64,000 bases of DNA from Antedon bifida (Eukaryota; Echinodermata; Crinoidea; Comatulida; Antedonidae). The notes below the pieces were generated by a model. That model saw only the letters and a program-made list of their open reading frames with translations, was not told the DNA's origin and ran no database searches. Positions 51,396 through 63,358 of the stretch are shown here, in pieces. Location of the stretch: assembly GCA_963402885.1 (NCBI GenBank), contig OY727099.1, positions 27,474,969-27,538,968 on the forward strand, read 5' to 3'. A program made the translations under genes and the position numbers. Each line of letters opens with the position of its first letter. Position 1 is the first letter of the stretch.

Positions 51396-54014
51396 GCCAA
51401 CAACAAAGTAAATTTTTTCTAATTCTAACAGCCAACGTCGATTTTAAACGGTTATATGGTCGTCGGTTCTAAATATTATATTTTTGAAATAAAAAGGTTT
51501 ATTTGGCGATATGCAGCAGATTAAGCTAATTTTATTTATATCTTTATTGTAACTGATTAGTCTAGGTTCTATGTTTGTTCTGTGTTTCGACTAAAAGGAT
51601 AAATATCGTGGTTTCATACGTATATATATATATATATACTTTAGCTCGAAAACACAGTTGTATCTCTAAACCCTGTAGTTTCCAGACAAAAATATAAACG
51701 CCGACGCTGGACTAAAAACGACAATTAACTAACTACTCTATAACCACTGATACCCACGGTCAGCATAGCTAAAATACAATATGAAAGAACCAAACAAAAA
51801 ATCACAGAAAACGCCAAATATATTCAGTTTAATCAATATGAAAAATATTTCAAGTCACATGTAACAAGTTGCACCTCAAATGCTAAAAATATACTGCAAA
51901 TTATTTTAGATAAAAATCAATATTGTATTATCACCTGCATGCAAACGTAGTTATATAAGCGTGACAGAGTAAGTTGGTTATACAAAAGGCTCGTTTTCTA
52001 GATTTCCTCTGTAAGGTCATATGTACACAACTTATAAGGCATACTTCCTTTAGTGTGATCAGGCCATAAAGGTATAAAATTAGAATTAGAATAGAAATTA
52101 GAATACCTCAATGATCAGGCCAATAGGTTACTAAAAATAGGCCTAATAGAAGCATACGTACAAATCCCACACCAGCTTAAAATACAACAGTGGTTAAGAT
52201 GTGTTTATACGGTTCCCGATTAAATAAATCCCAATTAAATAACTTCCAAACAATAATAAGATAATATTTTTTTTACAAAACATCAGCCTTTTGAAGGAGC
52301 ATATTTCTGGCTAATTTGAATGAATGAATGAACGTCTTCCAAAAAAAGTGTTTCAGTGATTAAAAGCAAAAAGAAAATAATGTTAAAGTTTTTAATATGA
52401 CCTACAGTAAAGTGCACTTTTTGCCATACAATTATAACTTTTAAAGTTATTATTCTTGTTCATTTCTAAAATGTATTTGCATTAGTTTTTGTAATAAATA
52501 ATGAAAGATAAAAATCAATTTCCTGTTATGTGTCACTCATTAGTAAGCCGGGGGTTAGGGTTAGGCTACACGTTGATTATTCACAAAGGACACGGATAAT
52601 ACGTATCGAAGATAGTAATGATGTCCATTTCTCTTAAAGCTCAGGTACAGACATGAATTTTAAATATAATATTTGGTTAATTGTACATAATCAAATATTT
52701 GTAACAGAAATCAAGATGAAAAAACATGAATTTCCCTTAATATGGTCAAATACAAAATTTGGCAAAATTCTTCCATAAAAACCAGGAAGACTTTTTTTCA
52801 GTAGTTAGGTAGTTAACCTAATGTAATAACATGTCTGGTGACTCCCTATAAGGTAAAAAAAGATGGTGGATATACGGTGGATAATTTTTGCTATAGTAAG
52901 AAAATAAAAATTTGAAGTTGAATAAAAATACCAGAAATGTAATATTCAAGTTATATTACCTATATTTAGTCATCTGATAACATTTTTTACCACACCGTTT
53001 ATTTTTCATAGCGTTTTAAAATGCCTCTCTATTTACAAAATTTGTGTACAAAAGAATAGAGATTTTACTGTGTAATTTGAACTATCCCCCCACTGATAAG
53101 AAAGTGCTTATTTTCAACAAGCTTGTGTAACAAAAATAAAATCCCAAAAACTATGAAACATAGGGGAAACTATAGATTGATAATTATTGGAATGTATAAT
53201 CAATAGAATTTTTTTGCCCGCACCTGGCCTTTAACCTAAACTGAACTTTATTTATATTTATTATATCTATTTTTTATCAGAGGCACAGTGCAACAAGTAT
53301 ACAATAACTAAACAATGAAACAGGAAAAAACTAATTACAAACTATTTACAGTCACAGGCTTTGTCATGAAAAAACACTGAAATAAAAATAGAAGCCAGTT
53401 GAAAAAAAAAAAAAAAATAAATAAATAAAAATGTTTGTCGAAAATATTACTTGTTAATTCATTTTGTCATGGGTTAATTGAAGTGGTGTAATTTTGAATT
53501 TTATTGTGGCTTTCAGGATCATCAGGAAATAAGTGGTATTTAAGATCTAGAGAGCTAGTAGGCCTAGTAAACAATTCCCAAAAGATGGATAGATTATTGT
53601 TGTATAGTTCTTCTTGAGTTTAATGAGTATTGATTGTCACACGTTATCTAGTCGTTTGTATTCAAATATCTTCTCACTAAAATTACACCTGAATATTGTG
53701 ATTACAATGCTTCTATTCTACCTTCAAGCGGTAATGAATTGGAAAGAATTTTAAATTTTTGGCTTGAAGCATGGTAATGACACTTACACATGACACACTA
53801 ATAAATATTTGTTTTTAAATTTTGGTTCATTTTCATATCTTATATAATTGCTTAGTAATTGTTTATTGTGAGCATTCTCAAGCCATTTCGTCTTATCTTT
53901 TATGGACGTGTTTCTCAATTATAAATAAATATGTGTATATCTCTTTATCTATTGTTAATGTTCTGATAAGTAATATTTATGAAGCTATGGTATACTATGT
54001 CTAAATAATGTTGT
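51396..54014. other. AT-rich intergenic region, no gene
   Basis: No coding homology on either strand. It holds a short (TA)n run near 51623-51638 and a poly(A) tract near 53404. The sequence around 53230-53420 resembles a decayed, reversed LINE 3' end, without enough detail to call. Confidence 0.5.
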
Positions 54015-54029
54015 AATAATGTTTGTCGT

Positions 54030-57000
54030 TGTCAAATGGTGAACCTTTACCTGTCATCATATCATGTGTTCTGCTGTCAAACGGTGAACCTTCACCTGTC
54101 ATCATATCATGTATTCTGGTGTCAAATGGTGAACCTTCACCTGTCATCATATCATGTATTCTGGTGTCAAATGGTGAACCTTCACCTGTCATCATATCAT
54201 GTGTTCTGCTGTCAAATGGTGAACCTTCACCTGTCATCATATCATGTATTCTGGTGTCAAATGGTGAACCTTCACCTGTCATCATATCATGTATTCTGGT
54301 GTCAAATGGTGAACCTTCACCTGTCATCATATCATGTATTCTGGTGTCAAATGGTGAACCTTTACCTGTCATCATATCATGTATTCTGGTGTCAAATGGT
54401 GAACCTTTACCTGTCATCATATCATGTATTCTGGTGTCAAATGGTGAACCTTTACCTGTCATCATATCATGTATTCTGGTGTCAAATGGTGAACCTTTAC
54501 CTGTCATCATATCATGTATTCTGCTGTCAAATGGTGAACCTTTACCTGTCATCATATCATGTATTCTGGTGCCAAATGGTGAACCTTTACCTGTCATCAT
54601 ATCATGTATTCTGGTGTCAAATAGTGAACCTTCACCTGTCATCATATCATGTGTTCTGCTGTCAAATGGTGAACCTTCACCTGTCATCATATCATGTGTT
54701 CTGCTGTCAAATGGTGAACCTTTACCTGTCATCATGGCATGTATTCTGGTGTCAAATGGTGAACCTTCACCTGTCATCGTATCATGTGTTCTGCTGTCAA
54801 ATGGTGAACCTTCACCTGTCATCATATCATGTATTCTGGTGTCAAATGGTGAACCTTCACCTGTCATCATATCATGTGTTCTGCTGTCAAATGGTGAACC
54901 TTCACCTGTCATCATATCATGTATTCTGGTGTCAAATGGTGAACCTTCACCTGTCATCATATCATGTATTCTGCTGTCAAATGGTGAACCTTCACCTGTC
55001 ATCATATCATGTATTCTGCTGTCAAATGGTGAACCTTCACCTGTCATCATATCATGTATTCTGCTGTCAAATGGTGAACCTTTACCTGTCATCATATCAT
55101 GTATTCTGGTGTCAAATGGTGAACCTTTACCTGTCATCATATCATGTATTCTGGTGTCAAATGGTGAACCTTTACCTGTCATCATATCATGTATTCTGCT
55201 GTCAAATGGTGAACCTTTACCTGTCATCATATCATGTATTCTGCTGTCAAATGGTGAACCTTTACCTGTCATCATATCCTGATTCTGGTGTCAAATAGTG
55301 AACCTTCACCTGTCATCATATCATGTGTTCTGCTGTCAAATGGTGAACCTTTACCTGTCATCATGGCATGTATTCTGGTGTCAAATGGTGAACCTTCACC
55401 TGTCATCGTATCATGTGTTCTGCTGTCAAATGGTGAACCTTTACCTGTCATCATGGCATGTATTCTGGTGTCAAATGGTGAACCTTTACCTGTCATCATG
55501 GCATGTATTCTGGTGTCAAATGTTGAACCTTTACCTTTCATCATATCATGTATTCTGGTGTCAAATGGTAAACCTTTACCTGTCATCATGGCATGTATTC
55601 TGGTATCAAAATGGTGAACCTTTACCTGTCATCATATCATGTGTTCTGCTGTCAAATGGTGAACCTTTACATATGTCATCATGGCATGTATTCTGGTGTC
55701 AAATGGTGAACCTTTACATGTCATCATGGCATGTATTCTGGTGTCAAATGGTGAACCTTTACCTGTCATCATGGCATGTGTTCTGCTGTCAAATGGTGAA
55801 CCTTTACATATGTCATCATGGCATGTATTCTGGTGTTAAATGGTGAACCTTTACCTGTCATTATATCATGTATTCTGGTGTCAAATGGTGAACCTTCACC
55901 TATCATCATGTCATGCATTCTGGTGTCAAATGGTGAACCTTCACCTGTCATCATGTCATGTCTTCTGGTGTCAAAATGGTGAACTTTCACCTGTCATCAT
56001 GGCATGTATTCTGGTGTCAAATGGTGAACCTTCACCTGTCATCATGTCATGTATCCTTGTGTCAAATGGTAAACCTTTACCTGTCATCATATCATGTATT
56101 CTGGTGTCAAATGGTGAACCTTTACCTGTCATCATGGCATGTATTCTGGTATTAAAATGGTGAACCTTTACCTGTCATCATATCATGTATTCTGGTGTCA
56201 AATGGTGAACCCTTACCTGTCATCATATCATGTATTCTGGTGTCAAATGGTGAACCTTTACCTGTCATCATGGCATGAATTCTGATGTCAAATGGTGAAC
56301 CTTTATTTGTCATCATGGCATGTATTCTGGTGTCAAAGTGGTGAACCTTCACCTGTCATCATGGCCTGTATTCTGGTGTCAAATGGTGAACCTTTACCTG
56401 TCATCATGGCCTGTATTTTGGTGTCAAAGTGGTGAACCTTCACCTGTCATCATGGCCTGTATTTTGGTGTCAAATGGTGAACCTTTACCTGTCATCATAG
56501 CATGTATTCTGGTGTCAAATGGCGAACCTTTACCTGTCATCATGGCATGTATTCTGGTGTCAAAGTGGTGAACCTTCACCTGTCATCATGTCATGTATCC
56601 TTGTGTCAAATGGTAAACCTTTACCTGTCATCATATCATGTATTCTGGTGTCAAATGGTGAACCTTTACCTGTCATCATGGCATGTATTCTGGTATTAAA
56701 ATGGTGAACCTTTACCTGTCATCATATCATGTATTCTGGTGTCAAATGGTGAACCCTTACCTGTCATCATATCATGTATTCTGGTGTCAAATGGTGAACC
56801 TTTACCTGTCATCATGGCATGTATTCTGATGTCAAATGGTGAACCTTTATTTGTCATCATGGCATGTATTCTGGTGTCAAAATGGTGAACCTTCACCTGT
56901 CATCATGGCATGTATTCTGGTGTCAAAGTGGTGAACCTTCACCTGTCATCATGGCCTGTATTCTGGTGTCAAATGGTGAACCTTTACCTGTCATCATGGC

Positions 57001-57255
57001 CTGTATTTTGGTGTCAAAGTGGTGAACCTTCACCTGTCATCATGGCCTGTATTTTGGTGTCAAATGGTGAACCTTTACCTGTCATCATAGCATGTATTCT
57101 GGTGTCAAATGGCGAACCTTTACCTGTCATCATGGCATGTATTCTAGTGTCAAAGTGGTGAACCTTCACCTGTCATCATGGCATGTATTCTGGTGTCAAA
57201 ATGATAAACCTTCACCTGTCATCATGGCATGTATTCTGGTGTCAAAGTGGTGACT
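54030..57255. repeat. 3.2-kb satellite of about 71 copies of a 45-bp unit
   Basis: The unit is GTCAAATGGTGAACCTTTAC, CTGTCATCATATCATGTATT, CTGGT, with TTCACC, GTGTT and GGCATG variants. Because 45 is a multiple of 3 and the unit lacks stops in several frames, frames of more than 400 codons run on both strands (for example MMTGKGSPFD per 15 residues on minus). These are not genes. From about 55610 single-base insertions break the frames. A higher-order duplication of about 545 bp covers 56040-56575 and 56580-57160. On minus each unit contains GACAG|GTAAAG or GACAG|GTGAAG, a strong donor-like motif. Confidence 0.95.
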
Positions 57256-57295
57256 CTGAATACATTATATGATGACAGGTACACCATTTGACAAG
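57256..57295. repeat. Inverted partial satellite unit at the array end
   Basis: Just past the last direct unit, ATGATGACAGGTACACCATT followed by TGAC is the reverse complement of the unit core (GTCAAATGGTG, then ACCTGTCATCAT). The array therefore ends in a head-to-head inverted monomer. Nothing comparable is seen at the left edge. Confidence 0.8.
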
Positions 57296-58500
57296 TATAC
57301 ATTTTAAGACGCTTGTAATTAAAGCAAAGGTCCGTTTTTTTACAGTTGATTGTCCTAAATTCAAATAACGACACACGTGCACATGAAACTTAGAACATCG
57401 TGGGATCTCCAATTAACAATTTAATGCAAATTTATGTAAAATCATACATCTTTTATCACCCTAAGGACCGGGAAAAGTGCCGGTTATGGGAGGTGATCGC
57501 TTACTGAAGGTTCTGCAGATAGAGGACCAAAATCACGTATTATGGCTATGCACGATGTTTTTTGCCGTTCTTAACGCAACGGGTCTCTTAATTCTCCAGC
57601 TAGTTGTATTTTATTGTTTATGATCAAGTGGTTTAGTATTATTTATGATTTTCAGACAAATTGTAAAAGCTTTTATGAATTAAAATGGTAGGTCAAATAT
57701 CGGTCGGTACACAGTATAATGGTGAACACTCGAGTAAAAATTCTTCGTTGAATGAATCCTTATGATTCGCGGATATCATTTCTACAAAGATGAGACCATA
57801 TGGAATCCAGAAAAAGACGAAATAAAGAGATTTAAAGCGACAACCTCATAACATAAAGGATAACAATTACGTTACTATCCCTATTGCAGGGTAAATCAAA
57901 ATGTGATGAAGATCAATAGGCCTACATTTATTTTTTTGCCTTGAGAACTCTTGAGTGGTATTCGCGCTATAGAAATCTGTATTTTTTTCTTATTATTACA
58001 TCAACTTATCACTACAACTTTCGAACACGTTTAATAAACATGATACAATTATAGGCCACATTTCTCTGTGAATGTCGCCCTATGTCACCAGGTTTTAAAG
58101 AGGATGACAAATACAGACACTATGACAGCAACCGGAAAGCAAGTGAACAGATGAGCTGGATACGGCCTGGAAAATACCATAAATACTCATTTTTTTACAC
58201 AAAAACACAGGTTCCGTGGTTACGTCATGCAACACTTGCAAGTAATGGATATACATGAAAGAATGATGAAAAATAAGTAAATAATTCAATCAAACGCCTA
58301 ATAAATCAAACAAAAAGATTTTGCACACAAGCTTCGAAATACAGTAAAGCTAATAATTAAATAAGTAAGTATCAAAATTGTATTTTTTGCCAAAAGTCAA
58401 TACGAATTTTCGGATGGCCGCTTACGAGATATAATTTACCATTCGAAAAAATCAAATGTTTGGTAAAAAAGTTGGCCGCGGCCGCTTACGGGAAATGGCC
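57296..58500. other. Intergenic region with possible SINE/LINE tail
   Basis: No gene is recognised. Text near 57950-58000 (TGGTATTCGCGCTATAGAAA, then a T-rich and ATT-rich run) resembles the common 3' tail of dispersed repeats in marine deuterostomes. Two short related pieces, GGCCGCTTACG, occur near 58417 and 58478. Confidence 0.45.
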
Positions 58501-59020
58501 ACTAAAGCTGATTTTCCACTAGGTGAATTTTTTCGCGCGAATCGAAAGCGTCATGCTTTGCGCATGCGTATTCGAGTTTCTGTCTGTCACACTCCCTTCT
58601 TCGACGAATTCTAGTTCATTTGATTTTTCGCTTCAGCGAAATTTACTAGTTCGAATTGTTTCTACTTTTTGCGAAGCGAAATATTGCGCAACCAATCAGA
58701 GCTCAGGAAATGAGCTATGACGCTTTCATGAGCACTCATGCGAATCGAAAAGCTCAGCAACCACGCGAGGAACATGAACGAACGTCGCAGCTATTCGTCA
58801 TAGACCATCACATTCAACAGAGCGGATTTCGCTTATCTGTGCCCAATTTTCGCTCTCAAATTTGTAATATGTTCTTGCTCAAACAATAATCTTCCTCATG
58901 TGTTTTAAAGAGCGCGCAGCATGCTACTACGTGTCTAATTTTAAAGAGCGCGCAGCATGCTACTACGTGTCTAATTTTAAAGAGCGCGCAGCGTGCTACT
59001 ACTTGTCTAATTTTCTTCCA
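58500..59020. mobile_element. GC-richer insertion, possible non-autonomous DNA transposon
   Basis: Compared with its surroundings this block is GC-rich and full of CGCGCGAA, TTCGCTTCAGCGAA and GCGAAGCGAAAT motifs, which can pair with one another. At 58904-59011 a 36-bp unit (GAGCGCGCAGCATGCTACTA, CGTGTCTAATTTTAAA) occurs three times. I cannot define terminal repeats or a target duplication, so the boundaries and class are uncertain. Confidence 0.4.
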
Positions 59021-59250
59021 AATTTTAATGTGTTTGCTCAGTCCGAACTTGCCACCTCAATGTTTGATTTTGATGAGTCATCCAAAAATCTATGGGTTCA
59101 TAATTTCACCTATGCTATAGTACATAAGTATAAGTAGTATAAGGCAAGTTACTGAACAAATGACAATGTCATGGGTATCAGTGACTGACTAACCCCGAAT
59201 GCCAATAGAGATAAGCAAAAAGTTAAATCAAAACGATAAGGAAAAACAGC

Positions 59251-59272
59251 CAGGCAGCTTTCGGGCTGCCTG
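59251..59272. other. Perfect 8-bp stem hairpin
   Basis: CAGGCAGC, a six-base loop TTTCGG, then GCTGCCTG. It stands out in AT-rich sequence about 150 bp beyond the end of the Penelope-like remnant on its downstream (minus-strand) side, so it may belong to that element's non-coding end. Confidence 0.6.
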
Positions 59273-59424
59273 AGTGAACTGGAATAAAATAAAAACAAAG
59301 AAGGCGCAGGCTTGTGAATAGAGGGCGGAGAGTGTCAGTAGAAAATAATGAAGATAGCTTGGTATAAAAATGGAGAACTACTGTAAATAACAACTCAAAT
59401 GGTGGTTAACATTGAAACTTAAAT

Positions 59425-59975
59425 TTAGGTTGTCAATGGAATAATTTTACCGATCTGGGAATATGTTCCTAATGTTAAGTCCAAACGGTTTTGTTGTTTT
59501 AGTAGTAATACTTTCCAGTGTTCTTTAATGCTCCATTTTACATCGTGGTCTATTGCAATAATTCTGAAAGTTGCAATCGAGTGACCAGCTAAATTAAAAT
59601 GTTCAGTTACAGGTTGATTAGGCTTTAATGTTTTGATAGGCAATATCTGTGTTGTGTCATTCTCATACGGAGAATGTTTTTGGTTTCTCCGTACTGTTTA
59701 CAACAAATATTACAGTATATAAGATAAAATGACGTTTTTGGTTAGACAATTGATTGATTATCCGAAAAATGCGACAAGTTTGGTTACTCTTAAATTTGCG
59801 GAAAGTCGACCAAATAACAAGTTTTGCCGCAAAGGTGAAAAATGTTGTCTGTTTGTGATAGTCAATTTGATCAGGGAAGAATGAACGCTCTTTCTTGATT
59901 TGACACTTAAATTTAGAACTTACTAATATATCACGAAGGTTAGAAGGTCTACAAAATATAATAATGGGTGGTTCT
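59425..59975 (-). pseudogene. Decayed Penelope-like retroelement, GIY-YIG endonuclease region
   Basis: In order on minus: PPIIIFCRPSNLRDILVSSK (near 59970), then in another frame YCNICCKQYGETKN and ILRMRMTQHRYCLSKH (near 59720-59640), then QPVTEHFNLAGHSIATFRII in the final open frame (59643-59425). This is the usual sequence of a Penelope-like element: the end of the reverse transcriptase, the cysteine motif of the GIY-YIG nuclease (QYVGETKN in intact copies) and the HFNxxGHS motif. Frameshifts and stops separate the pieces and the last part is diverged, so it is inactive. Confidence 0.78.
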
Positions 59976-60104
59976 TTCCACCAATACCAAGCAATGAGTG
60001 GGTCTTGTGTTTAACCTTTTGTCTCTGTAAACCAAATTTCAAAATGTTTTTGACATATCACTAAATAAATGAGTATGCCTTACGCTGCCAAATTGATTTT
60101 CAAT

Positions 60105-60500
60105 ATAACGGATTTGAATTGTTTCATTTCTATCCATTTTGGTATTCTATCATCTAACGGATTAGAATTGTTTCATTTTTATCCATTTTGGTATTCTATC
60201 ATCTAACGGATTTAAATTGTTTCATTTCTATTCAATTTAGTATTCTATCATCTAACGGATTTGAATTGTTTCATTTTTATCCATTTTGGTATTCTATCAT
60301 CTAACGGATTTGAATTGTTTCATTTCTATCCATTTTGGTATTCTATCATCTAACGGATTTGAATTGTTTCATTTCTATCCATTTTGGTATTCTATCATCT
60401 AACGGATTTGAATTGTTTCATTTATATCCATTTTGGTATTCTATCATCTAACGGATTTGAATTGTTTCATTTCTATCCATTTTGGTATTCTATTATCTAA
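60105..60500. repeat. 49-bp minisatellite
   Basis: Eight copies of GGATTTGAATTGTTTCATTT, CTATCCATTTTGGTATTCTA, TCATCTAAC with a few substitutions. It is non-coding and lies just upstream (minus sense) of the Penelope-like remnant. Confidence 0.93.
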
Positions 60501-61606
60501 CTTGTAGATGTATATTTACAGTAAATTCAAAACTCTAATTCTTTTGCATATCAAATTAGGTTAGAACACTTTCATCCTATAATTTGCACAATGTAGTTTA
60601 TCTGACAAAAAAGCAACTAATGCAGGGTTCTTGTTTTATTTTGTAGCTCTATTGTTTTCTTTATTTATACCTTGGTCAAACAGTTGTTGAATAATGAAAA
60701 AGCTGCAATGTTTTTGCATTGATCCGAGCTATTCAATTAAATTGAAGTTCTCACTGAAGACCTGTATAAAAAGGTATACAATGTGAGCGAAAATGACAAA
60801 ATATATACATGATGTTATCTATGAATAAAACGCAACACAGTGGCTCAAATGTGTCCGTAGAGGGTCTATTGCGAATGTTCTCAATTGAGGATGAAAAATA
60901 ACACAATGTAAAAGACTAAATCATCAAGATTATTTTTCAATAACTAACTCAGCTGGGTAAGTTGTTTTCAGTTAATTGAACACGTCAGAACGGAAGGAAA
61001 TAAGTTCAACTCTGCCTTTCTACTTGTACGTAAGACATTAGTACAAAAATATACTTGATATCTACTTTTTATATGCTTATATATCAATGTCATTTACATT
61101 AGCATATTGATGCTCCCGTTTCTACCGTATTAAACTAATTCTAAGACCAGCTTATTTACCTCCGCCAAGGAGGTATATGTAATCGATCGCGTGTGTTTGT
61201 TTGTTTGTTTATTGTTATTTCAAATTTAAATGTTCTTCTGTACGTCAATTTAATTAGCAGTTATTTTAAGACCATCTCACAATTTGTTTAATTTGTATGG
61301 GTTACTTACTGTAAAGCGAGCTTATGAGATTTGGCATAAAAAGGTGATTTATCAATTCAAAGGGAAGTGACAATAACCTAAATAAATAGTGACATCCATG
61401 GATTCAATAATGGTATACTAGTCAATTATTATGTAACATGATTGGAAGTAAACTACTTGCTGAATAAATGGAAATAAAGGTCTCTACTCATTTAATTCGC
61501 GTTTAATTTGATACGTCGTTAAATACTACGTGATGTGGTTCACTTCATGGAGTTGGCAGTATTGCAACAAAATACAATGATAAATTAGTATTATTTACTT
61601 TGTATT
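60501..61606. other. Region downstream of Ig receptor 4, no gene
   Basis: AT-rich sequence with a short GTTTGTTTGTTTGTTT run near 61196. CCTCCGCCAAGGAGG near 61159 is a small imperfect palindrome. No gene is seen. Confidence 0.5.
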
Positions 61607-63358
61607 CTATGATACCTCGTATATAGATTCCGAGATATTATTGTATAATGCGAGTTGTTCAACATCATCATAGCTTCGCTGTGAAGAAATTCGTTGATAT
61701 CGCCGTTTACTATAGTCATTTAGGTATGACAATCGTATAGCTATTGCGTTTTCATAATGGGAAATACTCTTTTGAGCTTCATCGCCACTGCTGCACCCAT
61801 CGCCCTCCCCGCGTGATCCTCCAGATATCTTCCTGAAATACTCACTCTTTCTCTCAGGAGTCACACTGACCATATTACAACTGGCGTTGTAATGTTCGCT
61901 AACTTGACGCCTTTGTTTGGAAGTGTAACGTTCCCTGTCTGGTAAAGGTGGTCGCAGAGTATTACAAGAACCAGCCTTATGACAATATTTCATACGGCGA
62001 GGTGTGACGATATCGCATTGGTTTACTTTTTTGGAGCTTAATGGTTCTTCAGCAACTGTGTTGTAATTGCTTATTTCTAACAATCTCCTTTTATTCTTTT
62101 TAAGTGTAGAAATAAAAACAATACTTATAACTAAAATAATTATAATTGTTCCCAGAACAGAAGCGGATATTATCGCCACATCTTGAAACATTTCCTTCGA
62201 AAAACTATCACTAGGTAATGTTGGAGTTTTTGTAAGCGTACTTAGTTTGTCCTCAGTATATTTAGTTAACAATTCATTGTTTACGCTTCTACTAGATGTT
62301 CTTTTAAAATCAACTGTAGTAAATGGCTTTAGAGTGGTTGTTTTCTTTTTAAAAACAAGTTGTAACTGAATAGATGTACTTTTGACTGTCTTTATGTTTC
62401 CTACAGTACATTTAATTTCTATATGAATTTTATTTATCGTTTGTAAATACAATGTTTTAATAATAAGTTGTCTATTCTTATCCGTTAATAACAATTTATC
62501 TGGAGAGTTTATTACCAGAAGTTCATCAATAAACCACTCGTAGAATGTGGGTGCAGGCAATGATTCTGCAATACATTGTAATGTGGTATCCTTATACTCG
62601 TTAAGACGTACAAAGCTTGGTATAATTTCAACTGTTGTTTGAACCATCAATGGTGTTAAAGAACACTTGCCAACATTAGGAATTATGCCTATACTACTGT
62701 GTTTTCCTTCAATGCAAGTAAACGTGTTAAAATTATCTTGTTCATAAATTGTTCTTCGTAACACAGCCGTCAAAATACCGCCTTGGCGAAATATATTACT
62801 TTCTAATCGAGTATTTCCTATCATCCATGCAATTTCTTTACTAAATCGGCTACCGGCGATGCAAGTCATAATAATATGTGTTCCAGGTAACGGATTATAC
62901 GGTGTTAGTTTGCAAACTGGTACACGGTCAAGCATGTTTTCCACTTTTAACGTAGCTGCCCTAGAATACAGAAACTCTTGAGATTGACGTATATGCAACA
63001 TACATCGATACATGCCTTGTTCTGATTTAGTAACAGATTCAATTCTTAGATTGTATTCAGCATGCATCTTATTGCCAATAATACTCAGTCTTCGTGAAAG
63101 ATTTGATGAAATACCAGTTTTTATTATTTGGCGATTTGAACTTAAAGTTACATTCTGTTGCGTTATAGCGTTTGTCCATATCCAGTGATGACTTTCGCCT
63201 ATCAGTAACATTTCGTCCAAAGCACATTGTAGGATAACCGTCTCGCCAGTCATTACAGTGGTATCTCGCGGTTGAACATTAAAATGAACGGCAGAGGTAA
63301 AATGAAGTGCTGCACTGGTAGCTAACCCGAAAAAGAAACACGTCACTAAACGATCCAT
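61607..63358 (-). CDS. Three-Ig type I receptor 4, intronless, tyrosine-rich tail
   Basis: The frame opens at 63397, but I prefer the Met at 63358 (583 aa) because it begins a proper signal peptide (MDRLVTCFFFGLATSAALHF). Numbering from the upstream Met, Ig1 has Cys58 and Cys132 (EQGMYRC), Ig2 has Cys179 and Cys228, Ig3 has Cys275 and Cys330, and the bracketing pair is Cys162 (VPVC) and Cys245 (KCSL). A Thr/Ser-rich stalk (about 350-400) precedes the transmembrane helix (about 406-431) and KKNKRR. The 160-aa tail has more than ten tyrosines: NYNTV, HYENA, SYDDV, LYNNI and IYEV. It has no clean ITIM-ITSM pair. LYNNISESIYEV is too tightly spaced for an ITAM. Divergence from the other three and the 11.8-kb gap suggest the oldest or most isolated copy. 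Confidence 0.88.
   Translation of the reverse strand: MDRLVTCFFFGLATSAALHFTSAVHFNVQPRDTTVMTGETVILQCALDEMLLIGESHHWIWTNAITQQNVTLSSNRQIIKTGISSNLSRRLSIIGNKMHAEYNLRIESVTKSEQGMYRCMLHIRQSQEFLYSRAATLKVENMLDRVPVCKLTPYNPLPGTHIIMTCIAGSRFSKEIAWMIGNTRLESNIFRQGGILTAVLRRTIYEQDNFNTFTCIEGKHSSIGIIPNVGKCSLTPLMVQTTVEIIPSFVRLNEYKDTTLQCIAESLPAPTFYEWFIDELLVINSPDKLLLTDKNRQLIIKTLYLQTINKIHIEIKCTVGNIKTVKSTSIQLQLVFKKKTTTLKPFTTVDFKRTSSRSVNNELLTKYTEDKLSTLTKTPTLPSDSFSKEMFQDVAIISASVLGTIIIILVISIVFISTLKKNKRRLLEISNYNTVAEEPLSSKKVNQCDIVTPRRMKYCHKAGSCNTLRPPLPDRERYTSKQRRQVSEHYNASCNMVSVTPERKSEYFRKISGGSRGEGDGCSSGDEAQKSISHYENAIAIRLSYLNDYSKRRYQRISSQRSYDDVEQLALYNNISESIYEVS

Noticed and set aside
54001-55298. Three overlapping open frames of about 420 codons
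   Set aside because: All follow the 45-bp satellite period on both strands; no family, no start context and the frames collapse when units gain single bases.
54030-57255. CRISPR-like array
   Set aside because: Units are contiguous with no unique spacers, in a eukaryotic genome; it is a satellite.
61607-61680. ITAM in Ig receptor 4 (YNNISESIYEV)
   Set aside because: Only four residues separate the two motifs and the second ends in Ser; an ITAM needs six to eight residues and a final Leu or Ile.
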